Both the position numbers and the translations under genes were made by a program. Shown piece after piece: positions 35,721 through 47,264 of a stretch of DNA of 60,000 nucleotides; positions within the stretch are counted from its first letter, which is position 1, and each line of letters opens with the position of its first letter. This stretch comes from Cristatella mucedo (lineage: Eukaryota > Bryozoa > Phylactolaemata > Cristatellidae), in NCBI GenBank assembly GCA_009760855.2, contig WPIO01000027.1:248501-308500 (forward strand), in the 5' to 3' direction. The notes below the pieces were generated by a model. It saw nothing but the letters and a program-made list of their open reading frames with translations. It searched no databases and was not told the DNA's origin.

Positions 35721-36267
35721 CTTTTATTTTTTAACCCGACCTCGTGTATTTTTTCTCTGCTTGGACCTGAGACAGCCGAAAGTCAAGGGAGTGAAGCGCT
35801 CGACACGAAAGAGCTACAGTCGTGACTGTTGTCACTGTGTTGCCCGCTGTGACAGCAAGAAAACTGCAGTGAAGATGCTAGAAGGACTCGGACTCGGACA
35901 TTTGAGATTAGATTCTACATTCTACACTGTCACAATACTGAACTACATAAACAACTAATTGACATTATTTTTGTTAGATTTGACTTGATGGCTATATAAT
36001 AATAAGTACCACACGTCGCCAGACAGTGTACATGACATTTCGAATGACTATAACGTAGGACTATGTTACATACTATATACTATATAATATTTTTACAAGA
36101 TATTTAACCAAGACGGTTTATATCATGGCATTTATATACCTGAGGGGAGGAGAACCCCAATCCTTGGGGTGGGGGAAACGTCCTACCCCAGGTGGGGAAT
36201 GTCCGGGGGAGGAAAGTCCAGGGGGAAATGTCCGGGGGACTGTCCGTCCATCTTTTGTCTACAAATA
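35721..36267. other. Intergenic stretch, unassigned
   Basis: Contains CCAGGGGGAAATGTCCGGGG-like short repeats at 36140-36240. No gene recognised. Confidence 0.4.
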
Positions 36268-36415
36268 CCGCGCCGGTTCGGTCCAGCAGTTAATGTGCTC
36301 GCCTTTAACGACCAAGGTCAAGGTGAATGTATTCGATGAATAAGGTCGTGGGCTCGAGCCCTGTGGTATATGTGAAGCATCTTAATAGAAATTAAGTTAT
36401 CTTAGGGTGTGTAGG
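36268..36415 (+). mobile_element. SINE-A copy
   Basis: Head GCGCCGGTTCGGTCCAGCAG, B box GTGGGCTCGAGCCCTGTGG, diverged tail TAGAAATTAAGTTATCTTAG. Carries the same AAGGTCAAGGTGAATGTA insert between boxes as other copies in this half of the window. Confidence 0.88.
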
Positions 36416-36903
36416 CGAGCGCTTTAGCAAAGATTCGAATTCCTATAAATTCTGCGAAAAAATGAATGTTCAAGCGTGCAATGGTTCCTGCTTCTGCTGA
36501 CGCATGTGCGTCGATTGCGACACAAAAGCTGATAGCTGGGACGGCGCTTCAACTGAGCAGAGTCTGGTAGGACGGAAGCCCGTTTCAATTTCCAAATTTA
36601 TCCGTGCAACGTGTAGGCGCACCGCTCGGCTCTGATAGCCTAAGCGGCCGAGAGTATCCTAAAGTCTACGTCATATCCCTCGGTTACGAACGCAAGGCAA
36701 TCAAATCTGAAATTGCCTGACTTGAAACAGATGTTAAAAGGTCACACATTCTTAAGCGGTCCCAGTTTCCTGAAATTAGGGTACCAAACCAACTAATCAG
36801 CTTCACGACAAAGTGAAGTTCATGGCTCTCCACTAGAGACAGCGAACTGTCACTCGAGCGCATTTTAGTATAAGAGAAGAATTAGAAAAATAAAGAGAAA
36901 ATG

Positions 36904-36939
36904 ATAGAGAGGGTGGGAGAGAGAGTGAGAGAGAAAAAG

Positions 36940-36993
<54 letters not shown>

Positions 36994-37007
36994 GAGGAGA
37001 AAGAGAG
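36904..37007. repeat. (GA)n / (GATA)n array
   Basis: GA units around a short GATA tetranucleotide run at about 36938-36959. Confidence 0.95.
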
Positions 37008-37126
37008 TATAAGTGAAACACATATACAGAACGCACGTATACGCAGCAAAGGAGGATTGCCTTCACGCGAGAGGGTTTGAGCGAGAGGAAATTGAAAGCG
37101 ATATAGTGCATGACTGAGAAAGATTG

Positions 37127-37210
37127 AGGGGAGAGAGAAAGAAGGCGAGGGAGAGAAATTGAATGAGTGAGAGAGAGAGAGAGAGAGAAAAAGAGAGAGA
37201 AAGAGGGAGT

Positions 37211-37290
<80 letters not shown>

Positions 37291-37372
37291 GAGAAAGAGA
37301 GAGTGAGAGAAAGAGAGAATAATGGAAAAAGAGAGACTAAGAGAAACAGTGTGAGAGGAAGAGACTGAGACA
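37127..37372. repeat. Long (GA)n array
   Basis: Nearly pure GA for about 80 bp in its core with interrupted GA on both sides. Confidence 0.95.
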
Positions 37373-37582
37373 GTGAGCCAGTGTATAGCGAGAGGACATA
37401 TAGAGAATATATATTTATAGATAGTCATCTAGATACAGAGCTATTTCTCATGCATGACCATTGAAGAAATTTAAAATATATGAACAGCTAGACATACATA
37501 GAAATATAAGTAGGGGAATGAAAGTTAAGAGAAACACACATGCTGAGTTTAAAAGAAAGGAAATGAGTGAAACTAAAACAGA

Positions 37583-37740
37583 TGCGCCGGACACGATTAG
37601 ATGTCGCACCTGCTCGACTCGAACGACCAAAGTCAAGGCGAATGTATATGATAACTGAGGTCTTTGGCTTGAGCAAATTGGCATGTTTAAATTGCCTAAA
37701 TGGCAATTAAATTCTCATTGGGCGCTATAAAAAATGAATT
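37583..37740 (+). mobile_element. SINE-A copy, diverged
   Basis: Head GCGCCGGACACGATTAGATG, decayed B box TTTGGCTTGAGCAAATTGG, tail GGCAATTAAATTCTCATTGG then GCGCTATAAAAAATGAATTA. Shares its unusual head with 46818-46985. Confidence 0.75.
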
Positions 37741-37763
37741 AAACACTCGTGTATATCGTTTGT

Positions 37764-37790
37764 AACACACACACGCACACACGCACGCAC

Positions 37791-37853
<63 letters not shown>
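37764..37853. repeat. (CA)n microsatellite
   Basis: CA/CACG mixed units becoming pure CA, ending in a short ATATAT run. Confidence 0.95.
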
Positions 37854-37861
<8 letters not shown>

Positions 37862-37889
37862 ACAGATATATAACAGTCGTGTAAATAAT

Positions 37890-38465
37890 TTCTTCCAACG
37901 AGCTGCTGGACTCTATCATTCGGCTGCAAACCAGCAATGCCGCAAAATATGACGGTTTGCAAGCCTCAGAATGAAACGCCTAGCGACAAAATGGATGCTT
38001 TGAGGGGGTCGTACGCTGCCGAGAGTCGAGACGTATCTCAGCGGCATATGCTAGGGATGACTTTAAAAAAGCCCCCAACGCTTATGTAGCACAAAGTAGA
38101 CAGTACCTTCGCCTGCGGCGAGCAAGGAATATGGTACTTGCTCAGGGCTAGAATACCAGCGGGCCTCGCATGTTTGTGCCCTCCAGAAACGAATCCAAGA
38201 TTGCTAAGCCAACCGAAGTTCTCAACATCCGAGTTCGAGTCTATTTCCCCACTGAGGATATGTAGCTGCTATCTTAAGAGGATTAGCTCAAAGTAAGGAC
38301 AGTCTATCCTGTATTCTGCCGCTAATTCTATAAGGTTTTTGGCATTGAATGCCGATAGCCGTTCATCAAAGGAGAAATGTAAAAAGCGAGGCGGAGTTTC
38401 TCCATTTACTAACGGTCAACAGAGAGTATTAGTATGCCTAGTCTCCAGCGTCTAAGTGTCTGCAT
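37890..38465. repeat. Dispersed duplicated block (copy 1)
   Basis: Collinear with 50130-50990: CATTCGGCTGCAAACCAGC, GGGGGTCGTACGCTGCCG, GAGTCGAGACGTATCTCAG, AATACCAGCGGGCCTCGCA and AGGACAGTCTATCCTGTATT. The second copy has about 300 bp extra. Confidence 0.8.
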
Positions 38466-38529
38466 GACACCTCATCTATCCGACCGACTGGCTCCTAGTC
38501 AAGTAGTGCATCGACTTTAGATTCCGGGC

Positions 38530-39100
38530 CCAGATTTTATTTAAAACATCGTATCGCAGGAAAATGTCTTGGTCTTGGGACAGAAGAAAGTGCCATTAAT
38601 AAATACTCATAATCTGCGTTTATCGGATTTCCATTATTCTGCAGCATTTCAAACAAGATTGGAGGATATCTCGATGAAAAAAGCCGTTCATATCGCTCAA
38701 CAGGCAAAGACCGTGCGAGCTTGAATCACCCTGCACTTCCAGTACGATAATCACGTCGGCGTTGTTCAGTAGACGTTTTCCAATGACCGCTTTTGGAAAC
38801 AGGTGTTTAAACAGACGGTGTTTACAAACTCTACGCTTGTTCACATCGTTCGAGGCAGAGTTGCTGGCCCTATGGGTTCTCACATCTCCAATTCCTACCG
38901 TCCGCATCAACACTCGACACCTCCAACATTGCGCATGAAGAGTCGTCAACTCCTACACTCAGCCTCATTACGTGTGACTTCTAACGCATTTGCCTCAATG
39001 CCAGACCACTCCATATCTGCACATCCATATTTGAGGCTTCCGCCACTCAACCACAACAATTGTCACTTTGAACAACCGACACGCCTTCAATACTGACCTC
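38530..39100. repeat. Duplicated block, copy B (truncated)
   Basis: Closely matches 40240-40790: CGTATCGCAGGAAAATGTCT, TCTTGGGACAGAAGAAAGTG, GATTGGAGGATATCTCGATG and GATAATCACGTCGGCGTTG. It is the closest pair of copies in the window by eye. Confidence 0.85.
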
Positions 39101-39583
39101 GGCGTCGTCTCCGGCGGCTAGAAAACAGCGCTCGTGCCGCTCTACCGTTTCCTGAAGCGAGCTTCGATGCTGCGACGGCATGTAGAAAGATTCCTTCATT
39201 TTTGAACGCTGGTCCTTGGCCTGCTCGCAATAAGTTGATACCCTTGGCCCGTCGCAGCTCGGTCTACAGCACGTGCCCTTCCTCTGACCGGCTGAGCATG
39301 GCTCCAACAATGCGACTGCGGTCGGGCACAAGCCGTATATAGCAGCCAGGCCATAACTAACCATAATCGCTTTTGTACACAATGCTGCTCATAAACGTCA
39401 GCTTATTACGGTCATCTCATAAGCGTCCCAAGTCAGCGGCAAAGCGTATAGGTCAGAATCGATGCCGAGGTGACAAACTTAGAATCGAATGGCATTACAA
39501 TGCTAGGGCCAATATTAAACAATATTTCCTCTGATTAATCCTCAAAAAGACTACCCTACACCACCGATATACATAAGTTATTC
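39101..39583. other. Intergenic stretch, unassigned
   Basis: No gene or element recognised. Confidence 0.35.
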
Positions 39584-39845
39584 CACGCTGGTTTATCGAA
39601 CGGTGACGGCGCTCGGTCCGACCGATGTCAACGTGAATTCGATTACTCGTGGTTATAAAAATAATAATAATAATTCACTTGATAAAGCAACCTCAGAGAA
39701 CTCAATCTCTCTCTAGGCGCTTTACATTTGCTGTAAAGTAGTTCATGGGCTTGACCCAGTGTTGTATTTAAAGCGCTTCAATAGAGATTCGTACAGATAG
39801 AGATACATTCGTTCTCTTGGGTGGGGCGCCTTGGAAATGGAAAAG
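39584..39845 (+). mobile_element. SINE-A split by an antisense LINE tail
   Basis: The SINE head (CGCTGGTTTATCGAACGGTG) is at 39584 and its second half (TTCATGGGCTTGACCCAG, then AATAGAGATT and TTCTCTTGGGTGGGGCGCC) follows 39740. Between them, 39658-39737 is an antisense LINE tail (AATAATAATAATTCACTTG, CTCAATCTCTCTCTAGGCGC). Confidence 0.75.
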
Positions 39846-39954
39846 TCTATATGTCAATGCGGGGTCGGTTTGCGTTACTGCCGGCTGTGTTCCACTGCCA
39901 TCGGCATTCGTGCGTTAAGTGAGGCATAACCATGCTACTTGGTAGACAGCGAGC

Positions 39955-42100
39955 GATTGATGTTTGCTTTTGGAGAGACTGTCAGTTGTAAAAGAACTGA
40001 TTCTGGCCAACGCAGCTAGTTTTAAGAGAAGGTATAAGTCAACGATATATTGAGTCAAGATGCAGTGAGCTTTCAGGAACAATACTTGGTTAAGTCAGTT
40101 AAGCATGGCGAAACAGGTACACAACTATCGAATGAGAACTCATATACTTCCCATGACGATTAATCTGAGTGTATTGCTATACCAATAGTATTTCAAACTG
40201 AATCAGTCATTGAAGATAAAGGTTTACAAATTGAAATAAACTTCGTATCGCAGGAATATGTCTTTGTCTTGGGACAGAAGAAAGTGCCATTAATAAATAC
40301 CCATAACCTGCGTCGATCGGATTTCCGTTATTCTGCAGCATTTCAAACGAGATTGGAGGATATCTCGATGAAAACAAGCCGTTCATATCGCTCAACAGGC
40401 AAAGACCGTGCCAGCTTGAATCACCCTGCACTGCCAGTACGATAATCACGTCGGCGTTGTTCAGTTGAAGTTTTCAAATGACCACTTTTGGAAGCAGGTA
40501 TATAAACAGACAATGCGTTTACAAATTTTCTAATGGTGCATGGCGCCTAATGCAGAGTGGCTGGCCCTACGCGTTCTCACCTCTCCCCTTGCAACCATCC
40601 CAATCAACGCTCGAAACCTCTAATATTCTGGATAAGTACTTGTCACCTCCGGCACTCCACTTCATCCTTTGTCACTTCTAACACATTAGCCTCAACGCCA
40701 GTTAATTCCATATCTGCGCCTCAATATTTGTTGCTTTCAACACTCTGTATAAACACTTGTTACTTCCAGAAACCGAAATGCTTTGTCTTCATTAAGAAAG
40801 CTCGATCGATGCAGAGTAAAGCATAGACGGGGCAGCCCTTCTGCAGTGTGTCATGTTGACTCAGTTACAGTTGCGAGCTTTTTTCGGGACGTTTTAAAAG
40901 CGTTTGATACTTTTGTGGTTTTAAAAATAGCCGCGAGAGGCTTTCATCTCACCTGTATGGGAAGTAACTAAAATCCGGTGAAATGTTCTGCATATAATCT
41001 TGGTGGGAGATATTAGAGCGGAGATAACAAAGAACAACAGACATCCGGTTAGTCTTCCAAGTATTGGGAACAACGGAGCTCTTCGATTGGTGCACTTCTT
41101 ATCGCAATTCATAATCTACATCTTTCCCGTCTAGCTTGGCCCACTGATTAAGATGTTCGCTGCAAACCTACGTCAAAGTGAATGCAAATGATGCTTGTGA
41201 TAGTTGGCTAAGGTACCGTATCTTACGTGAAATGCCTGAATTGTGATTAAGTTCTCATAGAGCGCTTTGCAAAACTATTTCTTGCCGATGTCATCTGCAA
41301 GCACAACATCTGCCGTCAGCTTCGTGCATACGACACACACAGTCGTGCCAGCACTGTCATCCCCGACCTTCAAATAGCTCAGCCAGCATATCTGCAGTTA
41401 CGTCTGCACGCTATCATGAATCCACATTTTAAAGTGACCACTAAATGACTGCATTAGCTCGGCAATGATGCTTGCTGTAGTATCACTTAGGGGCCATCGT
41501 CCAACTTCAGTAAAATGCGCAAGGATTAAGAAGTCCAGCTGTCCAAGTATTTCTTGCATATCGCTTTTACCTCTTAGCTCACTACTTGTATGTCGTCTTT
41601 TACATGCCGTTAGATGCTAACAGCGTACTTAAAACTCTCCTGCGTTGCTTGCCTGTATTGACGACCGAAAGTACGACATGGCACCAACCCTCACCGGCTA
41701 AGAGCAGCTCTGTATCCAGCACCGCAATAACAACAATAACGGAATAATATAGTTACATTTCTTTTTCGCCCTCTGAGAAAACATTCTCACAAAGCCCTTT
41801 ACACGTGCCGTAAATAATCGCAGCGACATACCAGGGTTGCTTGGTCACCTTTTGTGCTCCTTTATTTGTTCGCTCTGATCGATCAATGCTTCGTAATTAG
41901 CCATCGGAACGCCGGCACTTTTGACTCTAGTAGCGTAATTGAGCGTTCAACCAACTTTGAATCCTTCGTAAACCACGTCTTTAGGTCGCACTCCCCCGAA
42001 TTCGTGAACTCAATCAAGAATGACGTCACGACTTCCCCAGACTTGACGAGTTTAAAGAAGAGAAAGAGCCAAGTGTTCCTCAAAGAATAACCTCTTCCGG
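39955..42100. repeat. Duplicated block, copy C (most complete)
   Basis: Contains in one run the parts found separately in copy A (31950-32310 and 34060-35720) and copy B (38530-39100). It includes the SINE-A at 41130-41275 and the LINE C-terminal piece at 41280-42090, which ends GACTTGACGAGTTTAAAGA. Confidence 0.8.
41130..41275 (+). mobile_element. SINE-A copy inside duplicated block C
   Basis: Head GTCTAGCTTGGCCCACTGAT, an extra AAAGTGAATGCAAATGATG insert, decayed B box, tail TTGTGATTAAGTTCTCATAG. Sits at the position equivalent to 34714-34870. Confidence 0.75.
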
Positions 42101-42833
42101 ATGAATTTATTCTGCTCGCTATGCCTGCTGCCACGATGCATAGTTCGTTTTCGATACTCACCACTAACAGCGTAGTGGTTTTACGTTTGTCTAGATGGCT
42201 TTTTTGAAAGCTACACATCCTTCCACCCGTTGCATGAATGCTGTCTGGTCTTCAGGCAAAAAACGTCACATTCTTTGATGTTTTCCACTACCGTTAATAT
42301 CTTTCATCGTCGAAAAAAGCCGTCTTCTCATGTATGCTTCCATTACAATATTGGCTGAGCCAACCAGTTTTAACCGGCCTCCATATTATGCCTTGTTTGT
42401 TAAACAGTATTGTAAGCAAGACTGCAAAGCGAACGCTAATTCCCGCTTGATTCCCTGACCTGCTTGACCCAGCACCGAGCCATCTTGGCTGTCAAAATGC
42501 AGGCGCCAATAGAATGATGGTTTGATACATCTTTTAATGTGAAGATCTGGTCAGTCAACTATAAAATCATGGCTAAACGGTACAACTGGGAAGCTCTAAT
42601 TACTAAAGAGCTTCAGGTGGACGTATAATAGCAGTAATGCGAGCATTCGTGAACCTGAGTAGTTGAGCCCATAGCTCATCGCCTTTTGATTCGTCCTCGT
42701 CTAATAAGTCCTCCTGGTCTGGCGAATCGTCCTCATCTTCCGATTCGTCCCCGTCTGCTGAGTCGCCCAAAGATATGACGAATCGTCCAGGTCTGACGAG
42801 TCATCCTCGTCTGACGTGACGTCCTCGTGTTAC

Positions 42834-42950
42834 TCGTCCACGTCATGCCAATCGTCCACGTCATGCCACTCGTTCACGTCGTGCCACTCGTCCACGTCAT
42901 GCCGCTCGTTCACGTAATGCTACTCGTTCACCTCATGCCACTCGTACCCA
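42834..42950. repeat. 18-bp minisatellite
   Basis: Six to seven tandem copies of an 18-bp unit (TCGTCCACGTCATGCCAC and variants). Looser TCGTCCTCGTCTTCCGAT-like repeats extend on both sides, about 42690-43030. The minus strand reads as Asp/Glu-rich and the plus strand as repeated VHVMPL. Confidence 0.9.
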
Positions 42951-43217
42951 GTCATCCGTTTTCTCCTCGTCTTCCGTTTCGTCTTTGTCTTTTGTTTCGT
43001 CCTCGTCTTCCGATTCGTCCGGTCGACCGCGTGTCGAACTCGTCACCATAGACGGTTCGACCGGTGTCGTCAACGGGCGGCTTGCTTCAGCCGCCGGCGC
43101 CGCATCCGGACGAGCAGCCATCGAGTAGCGGTGATTTGAAGCCAGCGATTTTGAAGCCAGGATTGGACAGCAGCGGATCATGACACTGCGATGCATGCAT
43201 GCGATGCGATGCGATGG

Positions 43218-43565
43218 CTATGAGCCGCGGTGGCTTATGAACCTGTTTGAAGCCTCGCCGAAAGGCATACCCAGAGCACTGTTAAGGTTCCTGCACAGGT
43301 TTGTCGGCTTTTCCTCCAGGAGACGCATCTGTAACTCCTTTCGCTCGTAGCAGAGATCGCAGTGGACGGTGAGCCACGAACTCACCTGGTAGCGGAAGAA
43401 TGCACAGCGATATTTCTGGTCGTCGAGCTCGACCTGTCCCATCTTTGGCTGCATCTTCGCACTCGTCTTCGGCTTCGGACTTCTCTCCTGCTCCTTGTCG
43501 ACCAAGGAGCTTCGCGTCTTTATGATGGCAGCGACCTTGCAGTAGTCAGAAAGGTCAATGGTCAC
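43218..43565 (-). other. Open frame of unknown nature
   Basis: A 115-codon minus-strand open frame with balanced composition (KMGQVELDDQKYRCAFF, LTVHCDLCYERKELQMRLL). I do not recognise a family. It could be a decayed exon or a chance frame. No convincing splice sites were checked out. Confidence 0.25.
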
Positions 43566-43599
43566 GTTTTAGGCATTGATAGATAAGTTCTCTTGCTGC

Positions 43600-43983
43600 A
43601 CCATGGACAGGAAAAATTATATATTTTAATGCGGGATCGATTAGAGTTACTGCCGGCCGTGTTCCTCTGCCATCGGCATTCGTGCGTTTATTGAGGCATC
43701 CCCAGGCTACTCGCTTGGAGCCGATAACTTCTCCAATATGCGTGGGGCGTCGTCGGTAAGGACCAGCACCGATGAGAGCTTTGCGTTCGCGGCATACGGG
43801 CGGAAGCCGCTTTAGGACGCTTTTGTAACGGCACGACAGGACTGACGGCGCCCGCAGTATACGTGCTATTCTGAGGATTACTGTTCTAGAAATTGAGCTT
43901 GCTGTGCCCTCGGTTTCACCACGATACACAACACCGGAGCTCGTGTAGCAGTCCGAGTTCTCAACGTTGAATAATGTTCTCAA
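43600..43983 (-). pseudogene. Possible decayed kringle-domain exon
   Basis: One minus-strand open frame holds a start-of-kringle look-alike (NSDCYTSSGVVYRGETEG) and, about 80 residues on, an end-of-kringle look-alike (RTNADGRGTRPAVTLIDP). Kringles read CY.G.G..YRG...T.SG, then C(R/N)N.DG...PWCYT.DP. The expected Trp and later Cys residues are missing. The second part lies in a repeat also present at about 39845-39960, which lowers confidence. Confidence 0.3.
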
Positions 43984-44069
43984 GTTTGTAGTGGAGTTTG
44001 ACTGCCTAAGAAGACCACCTTTCTCTCACGGCACATGATGCAGGGGGAAATCGTTTCTACCAATGCCGC

Positions 44070-44222
44070 GCCGGTTTGGCCCAGTGGTTAAATTGCTCAC
44101 CCTGAGCGACTGACGTCAACCTGAATGTATTTGATGACCAAGGCCATGGGCTCGAGCCCTGTGGCATATGTAAAGCACCTGAATAGTAATCAGATTGTCT
44201 TAGGGTGCTATAACAATTAATT
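44070..44222 (+). mobile_element. SINE-A copy
   Basis: Head GCGCCGGTTTGGCCCAGTGG, B box ATGGGCTCGAGCCCTGTGG, tail CACCTGAATAGTAATCAGAT then TGTCTTAGGGTGCTATAAC. Confidence 0.9.
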
Positions 44223-45634
44223 ATTGTTTTAATGCAGGCCTTTAAATTTATCAGTACTCAAGTATTTCACATACCCGAAGTGAGAGTTTTGTGAGGCGAG
44301 AAAGACTTTTGCCCGTCACGCAGCAAGATGGTGAACTTCCACCACTCGGTAAGATGGTGATTTTCCATCATGCGATAAGATGGCACAGCACCGTCTTCAA
44401 TGACGGAAATACTGTAACTAAGCAAAGTGAGTCCGCTGTCAGTGTAGCTGCTCGTAACCGCCTGACTTAAACAAGTCGACCACGAGGCGCACGAGCAAGG
44501 TTCTCATGACCTCCAAGTTACAGGTAGGAACTTCCTTCACGAGCCGACTCTTCGTCGGGCCCTTCTTCTCGTTTGCATATGATTGTTAGAATCTCAGTGT
44601 CTGAGCGTTTGTGATGGTCCCACAGCGATAGTGCGATTCTTTATTTTTGACTCAAAAAGGCAACTCTTTGCTATATCTACGACTATTGATGTAAGATCGA
44701 GATTAATGGTCATGCATTTTGCCTGCAATTTAACAAAAGCTATTAGAAGCATGACGTTTCTTCTTTGCCTGCGTGTATTTAGCGCCCACGCGACTTTCGA
44801 TGCGCGATCAGTAAACGATACACTGCCTCCATCTACGAAATCCAAGTAAACAAAGCATGAGAAGCACAACAGAGGCAGGAGAAGAGCAGGTGAGGAGTAA
44901 GTGACGTAAGAGTATCAGTGACTGACAGCGGGAAAGGAACTTGTTAGCATACGAAAAGTGTCGCTCGTGGGGCAACGCAATATTTGGCGTTTGTTAGCTC
45001 AATTTAGACTGACTCATAGTCATGGCGGTTCGAGGCGAGGCTTCACACGTGGATGCTCGGCAGGGGCTTCGGGGAGGCACACTCACATTCACATTCGCCG
45101 GTAGCCACAAAAGCGAGGCGCTATGCAGCGCACAGTTTACCGAAACTCGCGTGGCGGTCCCTTCTTGTAGAAAGCTGAAGTCGCAAGCTGCCGTAGCTGT
45201 GTATTACTTAGTAATAAGTCAGGGCATGAGAAGGACGCTCAGAGCGCTAGAACTCACTGTATTGCATCGATGCAAATGCGGTGTCGTGCAAATTCTGTAG
45301 GCGCTTGCGGACCTGGAAGCTAGGCAATTCGATAGTCACGGGCGAGCTGAATCGCTGGGGGAGGTGCAGCGGTGTATTGCATAACAAGGACGGGCTCGCT
45401 GTCGCGGTGGGGTCAAGGTCACAGAGCGGCGCCTTTTTTAAGTATCATGGAGGGGCTCGCACGCCTTCCAGCCGCCGGGCCGCACACTCTTCGAACCTCG
45501 ACGGAACGCACCAGTTCTGCCGTTGCGCGCGCCGACGCACTCAAGCTGCGCGGAAGCAAACTTCGCGGATTTCGGCAAAAGCTGCCGCCTCAGCTTGCAC
45601 CGAAGATGCGCTTTCGCATTGCGCACGGTAGCCG
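44223..45634. other. Intergenic stretch, unassigned
   Basis: Contains AAGATGGTGA-type short imperfect repeats at 44325-44390. Several overlapping open frames at 45020-45820 are not conserved to my eye. No gene is called. Confidence 0.35.
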
Positions 45635-46179
45635 AGCTCTTCAGCAACGACTCGAATCCCCTATAAATTCTGCGAAAAAGCTTGAACATTCCAGCGTGCA
45701 GTGGTTCCCGCTTCTGGGTCAAGCCCTGCGCGTCGATTGCGACACTTTGAAAGAAGCTGGTAGCTGGGACGGCGCTTCTACTGACAGCAGAGTCAGGTAG
45801 GATGGAGCCCGTCTCATTCTCCAAAACGTGTCCGTGCAGCGTGAAGGCGCGGCGGAGCTAATGGCTGACGTACCGCTGAGGCTATGAGAGCCTAAGCGGC
45901 AGCGTGTATCGTAACGTCTCCGTCGTATCCCTCGTTCGCGAACGCAAGGCGATCGACTTTGCTGTTGCCTGACTTGAAACGAATGGTGAAAGGTCGCGAA
46001 TTCTTGAACGGTCCCAGCTGCCTGAAATTAGCATACCGAATCGACTAATGAGCTTTACGAGAAAATGAGGCTCGCAGCTATCTGCTAGAGAGATCGAACT
46101 GTCACTCGAGCGGATTCCAGTATATGAAAATGAATAGAAAAAAGAGGGATACAATGATGGAGAGAGCAAAAAGAGAGAT

Positions 46180-46194
46180 TGAAATGGAGAGAGA

Positions 46195-46282
<88 letters not shown>
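46180..46282. repeat. (GA)n array
   Basis: Nearly pure GA for about 100 bp. Confidence 0.95.
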
Positions 46283-46284
<2 letters not shown>

Positions 46285-46387
46285 CAGTGATACCAATATA
46301 CAGAACGCATATATAAACTGTAAGTTGGAATGCGCTCAGGGCGAGAGGATTTGAGCAAGAGAAGATGGAAGGCGATAAAGTGCATAA

Positions 46388-46420
46388 GTGAGAGAGAAAG
46401 GAGACAGAGAGAGAGAGAGA

Positions 46421-46481
<61 letters not shown>

Positions 46482-46600
46482 AGACATAAATTAAATGAGT
46501 GAGCGAGAGAGATAGAGAGAAAGAGGGAGTGAGAAATGAAGAGAGAGATAAAGGAGAAAGAGAGAGAGAGAGACAAAGTGTATGAGAGAAAGAGAGACAG
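46388..46600. repeat. (GA)n array, interrupted
   Basis: Pure GA core of about 70 bp with interrupted GA on both sides. Confidence 0.95.
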
Positions 46601-46817
46601 TGGCACGGTGTGTCGAGAGAGGACAGATAGAGATAGAAAACAATCTATTGAGAGATATTCATCAAGAGTAGAGTTATTTTGTCATGCGTTGTCATCGAAG
46701 AAATAAAATATACATGAGAAACTTGATACACATAGAAATACAGGTAGAGGGTGGGAATGTGGAGAGAAACACTCATGCAGAGTTTCAAAGAGGGAAAATG
46801 AGTTTAAGTAATGCTGA

Positions 46818-46985
46818 TGCGCCGGACATGATTCGATGTCTCTCAGGTTTAGCTCAGTGGTTAACGTGCTCGCCTTGAATTTGATGATGAGGTCTTGCGC
46901 TCTAGACCATCGGCATATACAATGCGCCCAAATAGTGATACAGTTCTCTTAAGGTGCATTAAAAATGAATTAAATTTTTGTATAC
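46818..46985 (+). mobile_element. SINE-A copy
   Basis: Head GCGCCGGACATGATTCGATG, A box TTTAGCTCAGTGGTTAACGT, decayed B box TTGCGCTCTAGACCATCGG, tail AATAGTGATACAGTTCTCTT then AAGGTGCATTAAAAATGAA. Confidence 0.85.
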
Positions 46986-47264
46986 ATTTATATATCTTTA
47001 CGGTATTTTCCCACTAAAACCCGGTGTGCTACTGCTGCGAATTTCAATTAATTCGAGGTTTCGTGTTATGATAACAGATAGAAACCCTGTATGCAGGAAG
47101 TAGTACAGCAAGCTTGCACACAATAGTTGAAATGGTTGCAATGAGGTCGGTTGGATAAGCAATGGTTAGACGATAGAAGCAGACGCACACAGAAGAGCAC
47201 TCTTAAAGTGAATTTAAAAAACAATATAAACGTTGGTGCAATAATATCTATTAACGCTGACGAC

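Larger units (their letters stand above)
36418..37740. repeat. Duplicated block (copy 1) with GA arrays and SINE
   Basis: Collinear with 45640-46985: CCTATAAATTCTGCGAAAAA, GCGTCGATTGCGACAC, GCTGGGACGGCGCTTC, TTGCCTGACTTGAAAC, GAACTGTCACTCGAGCG, two GA arrays in the same order, then a SINE-A-like end. Copies are diverged but clearly alignable. Confidence 0.85.
45640..46985. repeat. Duplicated block (copy 2) with GA arrays and SINE
   Basis: Second copy of the block at 36418-37740, same order: TATAAATTCTGCGAAAAAG, GCGCGTCGATTGCGACAC, GGTAGCTGGGACGGCGC, GAACTGTCACTCGAGCGG, GA arrays at 46180-46282 and 46388-46600, then the SINE at 46818. Confidence 0.85.

Noticed and set aside
43218-43565. A new minus-strand gene
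   Set aside because: The 115-codon frame has no recognised family and no verified splice context; listed only as an open frame of unknown nature.
36904-46600. Long Ser/Leu-rich or Glu/Arg-rich open frames (for example minus-strand SLSLSL proteins)
   Set aside because: They are translations of GA dinucleotide arrays, not genes.
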